Below, piece after piece: positions 53,539-62,500 of a stretch of DNA of 64,000 nucleotides. How positions within the stretch are numbered: position 1 is the first letter of the stretch; every line of letters begins with the position of its first letter. Origin of the DNA: Pseudodesulfovibrio sp. zrk46 (GTDB lineage Bacteria; Desulfobacterota; Desulfovibrionia; Desulfovibrionales; Desulfovibrionaceae). The notes below the pieces were generated by a model. The model ran no database searches and was not told the origin of the DNA. It saw nothing but the letters and a program-made list of their open reading frames with translations. The stretch spans positions 2,701,669 through 2,765,668 of the forward strand of contig NZ_CP051216.1 of the NCBI RefSeq assembly GCF_012516435.1, written 5' to 3'. Position numbers and translations under genes: made by a program.

Positions 53539-56500
53539 TTAGGACTCGTTGCCGGAGTCGATCATGTACTGGATCAGATCGTCTGCCGCAGTGTTGGTGG
53601 AATCGACCGAGGAATTGTGATCCGACAGGTCAGTCTGGGAGACGCCCAGAAGCTTGACCACTACGTCGTTTCCTTGCTCATCGCCTACCAGCACTTCGGT
53701 GTACTCGACATGGTTTTCGGTGCCGGAGGTGATATCCTTGACCGAAACTCCGTCGCCGAGTTCGAGGACGTCGTGTCCAGCGTTGAAGTCGGTGACCACG
53801 ATGTCGCTGCCGTGGCCCAGTACGGACTGGTCGATGAACACTGTATCGTTTCCGCGACCGGTTTCGATGGTATCGTCGCCATCGCCGGTAACGAAGATGT
53901 CGTTGTGTTCTCCTCCGGTCAGGAAGTCGTCGCCTTCTCCGCCAACCAGGAGGTTGTTGCCTCGACCGCCGTAGAGATGGTCGTCGCCGTCTCCACCGAT
54001 GAGGGTGTCGCTACCGCCGCCCTTGTGGCTGTTCTCGAAGTCACCGTAAAGGGTGTCATCGCCAGAACCGCCGTGGAGCAGGTCGGAGTCGTGTCCGCCG
54101 TACAGCTTGTCGTTACCTTCACCACCGGCCAGCGTATCCATGCCGTTGTCGCCTGCCATGAGGTCATTGTCTCGGCCACCGTAGATCAGGTCGTTATCGT
54201 TTCCTCCAGTGAGGACGTCGCTGCCGTCGCCACCGTGGAGCACATCCTGACCATTGCTGCCGGTGATGACGTCTCCGCCATCGCCGCCGTAGATGGTGTC
54301 GTTGCCGTTTTCACCATGCAGGTTGTCGCCGTGTCCAAGGCCGTAGATGACGTCGTTACCGTTGCTTCCAAGGATTACGTCGCCGTAATTATGGCCAACC
54401 AGCACATCGTCACCATTGGTCGGATGACTGTCGAAGTCATCGGGTACGGTCATGCCGTCGTTGCCGTTGTATTCCGGTTCCGGGACATACGGTACGGTGG
54501 TCGGATCATCGACGACTGCGATGGTGCTGGTCGCCGTGTTGCTGGCGGCACCTTCGTCGTCGAAGACCGTGACCTGAACCACTCTGTCGGTGGTGTTCGG
54601 AGTAACGTTACCGTTTTCAAAGGTAACTGCCTTGATGGCTGCCATGTAGACCGCCAGGTCTGCGGCGCCAGTCAGGGTGACGGTGATCTGACCGTTGGCA
54701 ACAACCGTCTCGGCGGTGATGCCGTCAGGCAGGTTGTCGGTATTCAGCACATCGCCATCCTGTGCGTTGGTGAGCACGATGGTGGCGCTGGACATGTTGG
54801 CGGAGTCAACATCGGTGATGGTGACGTCACCTGCGATGGAGACAGCGTCTTCAGTCTCGACCCAGGTGGTGGCGTAGCCGGTATCATTATCGGCGGCCGC
54901 ATCCACGCTGGCAACGAGATCGTTGAAGTCGTCGTCATCGCCGGTGCTGATCTGATCGTCGATCATGACGCTCATGGAACCGTCAGCAGCGGTTTCGAAG
55001 CGGAAGGTCGCTTCTTCGCCATTGGGGTTGAAGGCCGCGATGTCGAACTGGACATCTACGTACTCTGCGGAGCCGTCAGCCTGCGGGATGGAGAGGGCCC
55101 ATTCGCCGTCGTCCTTGGCGAAGACCAGACCATCCTGCTGCACATCGCTGGCGGAGATGCCCTTGTCGCCTGCATCGGAGATGACGAAGAAGTGGACATC
55201 CTCGTCGCCGTCGAAGGTCTCGAGGACGTTCTTGAGCATGTTGGCATCGTGGCTGTTGGCCAGAATGATTTCCGGTTCAGTCGGGACACCGTTTTCAACG
55301 AAGTAGATGCCGAGCATGTTGGTGTAGCCAGCATCCTGGCTGTCCACTGTAACGACCTGGCCATCGGCGAGATCGAGAACCGGTGCGTCATTCACAGGAG
55401 TGATGTTCAGCGTGACAGTGGCGGGTTCGCTCTCCTTGTCGCCGTCGGTGACGGTGTAGGTGAAGGAAGCCTTGCCAGAGAAGTCGCCTTCAGGCTCGAA
55501 GGTGATGGTGCCGTCAGCGTTCAGGGTCACATTGCCATGACCGATCACGTTGCCGTCTTCGTCCACCACATCAGAGACCGAAGCGATGGTGAGGGTTGCG
55601 CCCTCGGCGTCAGTGTCGTTTGTCAGCAGGTCGCTGGCGTTCAGAGTAATGGTTTCACCTTCCAGGTAAGTGGCGTCGATGCTGCCTTCGGAGGTAGCGG
55701 AGACGGACTTGAGCAGGAAGTCGGAGTTGTTGCCGGAGGAACCGACACCGTTATCGAGCGGCATCAGGCCAAGCTGGATGATCTCGTCGCCGAAGGTGTC
55801 GGAGTCGAGGGTCACGTTAACCAGACCGTCGTGCTCGCCCTGAGTGACAGTGGCGGTGCCGATGGCTGGGTACTGACCTTGCGTCTTGGGACCGTAAACG
55901 GTCACCTGACCATTGTCGTCCGCGTCTACGTCTACGTAGCCGAGCAGTACGGGCTTGCCGTTGGGGCTGGTGGCTTCGCCGTAGACAGCGATGCGGGCGC
56001 TTTCCATGTTGCCGGCGTCGTAGCGGTTGCCGTCGAAGAGAGCTGCCAGTTCCAGAGTCACACTCTCCATGCCCTGAGCAAAGGAGACGGACATGACTTC
56101 AGTGTGGTTATTGTTGCCGGAGCCATTGAATGCACGCAGGCCATCGATTTCGCCTGCGTCGATTTCTTCGCTCGGGTTGCTGATACCGAGGCCGGCGTAT
56201 TCGTTTTCAGGATCGTAGTCAGCGTTTACAGTCTTGCCGCTGATCACGATGTCAGACTCGGAGGTCCAATTATTCATGTTGAGTGCGTCGCCCTTGTAGG
56301 CTTCGACGGTGACGCCGGATTCCTTCCAGCTGTCCGCTACGGCCTGCGGTGCCACGCCCATGGGGGTGTCGACATCAATGTCGAGGCCCGGATTAACAGT
56401 AACAGAACCGAACTCGTCATCCACGGCCACGGGCGCGTCGTTGACTTCGGCTACTTCGACGGTAGCGGTGGCAGTGGACTGCGTGCCGCCTTCGTCGCTG

Positions 56501-59500
56501 ATGGTGTAGGTGAAGGAAGCGGTGCCGCTGAATTCGGCATCGGGAGTGAAGACCACCTGGCCGTCCACGATTTCCACGGTGCCGCCCTGTGCATCCTGTA
56601 CGGAATCCAGAGTCAGATCCTCACCGTCCAGCTCGACGTCATTGGCGAGCAGGTCGGCGTAGGAGATGGTCAGCGCTTCATCTTCATTAGTGTTGAAGGT
56701 GTCGTCCGCTGCAATGGGAGCTTCGTCGGTCAGGGAGTCCGGAGCGTCGAAGGTCAGGCTCACAGTGGAGGTGTTACCTTCCATGTTGTCAGAGTCGATC
56801 GGAGCATAGTCGAAGGAGGTACCGGAGCCGAATTCGACATCCACGTACTTCAGTTCCCAGTTGGAGGCGGCGGTCGAATCGGTGGAGAACTCAATGCGGT
56901 CAAAGAGCTGACCTTGGAGTATGTCCTGACCGATGGTGACTACACTTTCCAGACCGGAATCCGGGGCGTAGACTTCGCCGGATGCGACGACGGTGTCGCC
57001 GTTGTAGGCAACCCAAGTGGCGCTTGCGCCAACAGAGCCGCCTTCTTCGAAGTGGCCGCCGAGGCCATCGAAGGATACTTCGGCTACCGAGACGAGGGCT
57101 CCGTCGAAGTCGATGGAGATGGTCTCGCCGTCATTGATGCCTTCGCCGCCACCGACGCCGATTCCGGTGCCCATGTGACTCGGGTTCTCGGCGTGGAATT
57201 GGGTCAGGCTGCCGCCTTCGGACGTGACCGTGACGGTGATGTCATCGGTGACAGCCATCTGGCGGGTATTGGCGTCGATTTCAGTGCCCCAGTTGGCAAG
57301 GTCTTCGTCGCCTGCATCGCGAGCACCCAGGAAGACGCCGGTTACTGCCGGGCCGTCCACGGTGTCGGGGGCTTCGTAATTAACATTGTTGATGTTGACT
57401 TCGTCGCCCACGTTGATTTCGTTACCCTGATCATCGACAAGCTTGCCTTCGGTGGGCAGAGACTTGATGACCACGGTGTCAACAGTGCCGTCTTCCAGAT
57501 CGCTCAGTGCGCCGTCAGTGAAGTCCACGGCAACGGTTTCGCCGGGGTTGACGTCTTCGCTGAAGCTCTGGCTGACAGGCGGTTCGTGGGTGAGGTTTTC
57601 CGGAGTTACATCGATGGAGACTACGGACTCGTTACCTTCCAGGCCGTCATTGTCGACAGGCTTGTAAGTGAAGGAGCTGTCTGCACCGAATTCGGATTCA
57701 ACGTAACGCAGTTCCCAGTTGGAATTGGTCGGAGAATCGGTGGTGAAGACGATGGAGTCAAACAGGCCGCCGTCGATCATGTCGGAGGTGATTACCAGTT
57801 CTTCGAACAGGGAACCGTCTGTGTTGTCATTGACCACGGCGCCGGAACCGACAACCTGGCCATCGAGCATGGCGATCCAGACAGCCTTGGCTCCGACAGA
57901 GCCGCCGTCGTCGAAGTGCCCGCCGAGGCCGTCAAAGCCAACCTTAGCAGTGGAGACAACGCTGTCGCCGAAGTCCACGGTGATGGTCTCACCGGCTTCG
58001 ATGCCGTTGCCGTCGTTATCGCCGATACCGAAGCCCATGTGGCTCGGAGTATTTTCATTGTACTGATAGAGCGGACGTCCAGCACCACCCGCAGTGATCT
58101 GGTAGCCATCAGTGGCGTTGCCGGACAGGGTGCCGGTGCCGCTGGAGATGGTAACGGTGGAACCGTTAACAGTCTGCGTCAGGGTGGTGGCGTCGCCGTC
58201 AGTGTTGCTGCCCCAGTTATCCAGACCGAGGTGGCTGCCGTCCTTGGTGCCGAGCATCAGAGTGGAGCTATCCAACTCTTCCGGCTCGAAGGTGAAGGTG
58301 CCGTCAGCATCGTAGGTGGTCTCGTCGGTGACTTCCACCGGATCGCCGCCCTCTGCCGGGGTGTAGTACAAGGTACCACCCTCGGGCAGGCTGGTGATCT
58401 TGATCTGAGTCACGGTGCCGTCCACGTCGTCAACATTTACGCCGTCAGGATCGGTGGCTCCGACATCGCGGAGGAAGTCGATGGTAACGGCTTCGCCCAT
58501 ATCATCGCCTGCGACAGCGAAGTCCACGCTGGTCGGCGGTTCGTTGACCGGATTGACAGTAACGTCGACTCTGCCTTCGCGGTAGGCACCGTCGCCGTCG
58601 GAGACGCCGTATGTGAAGGAAGCAGGACCGTTGTAATCCGGGTCCGGAGTGAAGGTGATGGTCTGGGCATCGTGGTCTATGGTGACCGTACCATTCTGCG
58701 GATTCAGTACGCGGGTGATGGTCAGCGTGTCGCTGTCCACGTCGCTGTCATTGGCCAGCAGCGTGGCGAAGTCGATGGTGACGGAGTTGTCTTCGTCAGT
58801 AGAGACTGCGTCATTGCGAATGAGCGGAGCATCGTTGCGAGCTTCCACGTGGATGGTGGACACTGCAGTGTTGCTGGATGCGCCGTAGTCGTCGGAGACG
58901 GTTACGGTGACAGTGCGGTCGGCGGTGTCCGGATCATCAGAGGTGTTGAAGAATGCGATGGACTTGATCGCAGCTTCGAAGTCAGCCACCGGAGCGGTGG
59001 TGCCGTCGGCTGCGGTCAGAGTGATCACGATGTTGCCTTGATCATCCGTGGAAGTGGTGGCGACGATGCCGTCCGGCAGAGTGCCGAGCTGCAGTTCGTC
59101 ACCATCCAGCGTGTTGGTCAGGGTGATGGTTGCATCGGTCATGGTTGCGCTATCGACATCAGAGATATCGAGCGCAGCGGAGGCGATGTAAACGGAACCG
59201 GCGTTCTCGATGTAGGTACCTTCGAAGCCTGTGCCTTCGGAGCCCTCAACCGGGGTGATACGGACGACGATGTCAACATAGTCATGGTCGCCGCCATTGG
59301 GCAGGTCTTCCATGCGCACGATGTAGGAACCGTCTGCATCCGGGTCTTCAATGATGAAGTGACCAGGAGCGGAAACGCCGTTCTTATCAGTGTGGTTGGG
59401 ATCGCTACCATCCAGAGAATCCGGGTTGTGCTCATCCTGAGAAAAGTAAACCGGATGGCTGGAGGGCTGGCCATCGATCATGAGGACCATCTTGCCGTCG

Positions 59501-62500
59501 GCTCCCATGCCGAAGGAGAGCTGATCGTCAGAAACATCGCCGTACTGGCCGGAGCCATTGGCAATGATGAAGTAACCGTAGGATTCACCGGGCTCAAGAG
59601 TGCCGAGGGTGTGACCACCGGGGATACCGGCGTTTTGGTTGTTGATAAGAACCTGCGGTTCGGAAGCAGTGCCGTCTGCGGCGATCTTGTAGACGCCGAA
59701 GAGGTTGTTGTAACCGGCAGTTTCACGGACGAAGTTCACTTCGAGGTGGCTGCCGCCGTCCAGATCGATGGTCGGAGCGTCGTTGGTTCCATTGATGGTG
59801 ACTGTCACAGTGTGAGAGGCGGTGCCGTCCTGAGAAGAGACAACGAATGTCTCGGTCAAGGTGTCGCCAACGCCCAGCTGCTGAACTGCATCGAGATTGT
59901 TATTAACTGAGTAGTCCCAGTTGCCATCGGCATCGATGGTCAGAGAACCGAGGTTGTCGCCCTGATCCACAGAGGTGGAGAAATTGGCTTCTCCATCATC
60001 TGCGTCAGCAATATCGAGCTTGCCTGAGGTGGTCAGGGTCGTTTCGAAATCATCTTCATTTACGGAGCCAGTGTCTGCGCCATCTGCGGGAACAGAGATT
60101 TCAGCGTCGTCATTGGTGCCGGTGATATCGATAGAGATAGTCTGGGAGACCACTTCGCCATCGTCAGTGCGGGCGTAGACAGTGATGCTGTCGGTCGCAT
60201 CGTCACCTGCATTGAGAACGTCAGCGCGGGAATCCAGAGTGTAGGTCCAGTTGCCGTCAGCATCGATTTCAACGGAACCGTAGTTGCCCTGAACCGTGCC
60301 AGCGTCAAATCCGAGGCTCTCTTCAGCGTCAAGGTCGTTGACGTCAAGAGCGCCGGATACGCTGATGTCGGTGGCTTCAACAACGCTTCCAGAAGCATCG
60401 CCGCTGATCACCGGAGTGTCTTCGGTGCCGTTAATGGTCACGGTAACCGTGTGCGAAGCAGAACCGTCAGCAGACTCGACTACGAAGGTTTCAGTCAGCG
60501 TCTCGCCAGCCTCAAGCTCTTGGACACGAGAGTCGTTGTTATCGACTTCGTAGGTCCACTTGCCGTCGGCAGTGATGGTCAGAGAACCGACCTTGCCAGT
60601 GTTGTCCACGGTGGTGGAGAACTCGTCTTCACCTTCGTCGGCATCCTCAATGGAGAGCTTACCCTTGGTGGTAAGGGTTACATCCTGATTGGCCGCATTT
60701 TCGGGGCGTTCAGAAACGCTGCCGGTGTCGCCGCCAGGACGTGTGGTGATCACCGCGGTGTCGTTGGTGCCGGTAATATCAATGGAGATGGTCTGGGAGA
60801 CTACTTCGCCGTCGTCGGTGCGGGCGTAGACCACGATGCTGTCGGAGGCGGAGTCACCAGCGTTCAGCGCGTCAGCTCTGGAATCCAGAGTGTAGGTCCA
60901 GTTGCCGTCTGCATCGATGGTGACGGAGCCGTAGTTGCCCTGAACCGTGCCTGCGTCGAAGTCAGGAGTGTCGACGAGATCAACGTCGGTGACGTCGAGT
61001 GCGCCGGACACGCTGATGTCGGTCTCTTCGGTGACATCGCCGGAAGCGGTGCCAGTGATGACCGGAGTATCTTCGGTGCCGTTGATGGTCACGGTGACGG
61101 TGTGCGAGGCAGAGCCGTCAGCGGAAGTGACTACAAATATCTCGGTGAGGGTCTCGCCAGCGCCGAGCTGCTGCACTTCGGTGGCAGTGTTGTCGACGTT
61201 GTAGGTCCAGTTACCGTCAGCGGTGATGGACAGTGCACCGACCTTGCCGGTGTTGTCCACGGTGGTGGAGAAGACATCTTCGCCATCGTCCGCGTCGGAG
61301 ATGGAAAGCTTGCCAGAGTCTGTCAGAGTGACAGCCTGATCGGCAATGCCTTCGGCCAGCTCGGTGACGGAACCGGTGTCGGAATCGGTACCACCCACGG
61401 AGATGACCGCCGTGTCGTTGGTTCCGGTAATATCAATAGAGATGGTCTGGGAGACTACTTCGCCGTCGTCGGTGCGGGCGTAGACCACGATGCTGTCGGA
61501 GGCGGAGTCGCCAGCGTTGAGCGCGTCAGCTCTGGAATCCAGAGTGTAGGTCCAGTTGCCGTCTGCATCGATGGTGACGGAGCCGTAGTTGCCCTGAACC
61601 GTGCCGGCGTCGAAGTCAGGAGTGTCGACGAGATCAACGTCGGTGACGTCGAGTGCGCCGGACACGCTGATGTCGGTCTCTTCGGTGACATCGCCGGAAG
61701 CGGTGCCAGTGATGACCGGAGTATCTTCGGTGCCGTTGATGGTCACGGTGACGGTGTGCGAGGCAGAGCCGTCAGCGGAGGTGACCACAAAGGTCTCGGT
61801 GAGGGTGTCTCCAGCGCCGAGCTGCTGCACTTCGGTGGCAGTGTTGTCGACGTTGTAGGTCCAGTTACCGTCAGCGGTGATGGACAGTGCGCCGACCTTG
61901 CCGGTGTTGTCCACGGTGGTGGAGAAGACATCTTCGCCATCGTCCGCGTCGGAGATGGAGAGCTTGCCAGAGTCTGTCAGAGTGACAGCCTGATCGGCAA
62001 CGCCTTCTGCCAGCTCGGTGACGGAGCCGGTGTCGGAATCGGTACCACCCACGGAGATGACCGCCGTGTCGTTGGTGCCGGTAATATCAATGGAGATGGT
62101 CTGGGAGACTACTTCGCCGTCGTCGGTGCGGGCGTAGACCACGATGCTGTCGGAGGCGGAGTCGCCAGCGTTCAGCGCGTCAGCTCTGGAGTCCAGAGTG
62201 TAGGTCCAGTTGCCGTCTGCATCGATGGTGACGGAGCCGTAGTTGCCCTGAACCGTGCCGGCGTCGAAGTCAGGAGTGTCGACCAGATCAACGTCGGTGA
62301 CGTCGAGTGCGCCGGACACGCTGATGTCGGTCTCTTCGGTGACATCGCCGGAAGCGGTGCCAGTGATGACCGGAGTATCTTCGGTGCCGTTGATGGTCAC
62401 GGTGACGGTGTGCGAGGCAGAGCCGTCAGCGGAAGTGACTACAAATGTCTCGGTGAGGGTGTCTCCAGCGCCGAGCTGCTGCACTTCGGTGGCAGTGTTG

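Noticed and set aside
53425..59910. A 2161-codon open frame on the plus strand opposite the adhesin
   Set aside because: It is the mirror of the repetitive, GC-biased adhesin coding strand. Its composition is Val/Gly/Asp rich with no domain, and the minus-strand protein has clear RTX, VCBS and cadherin motifs.
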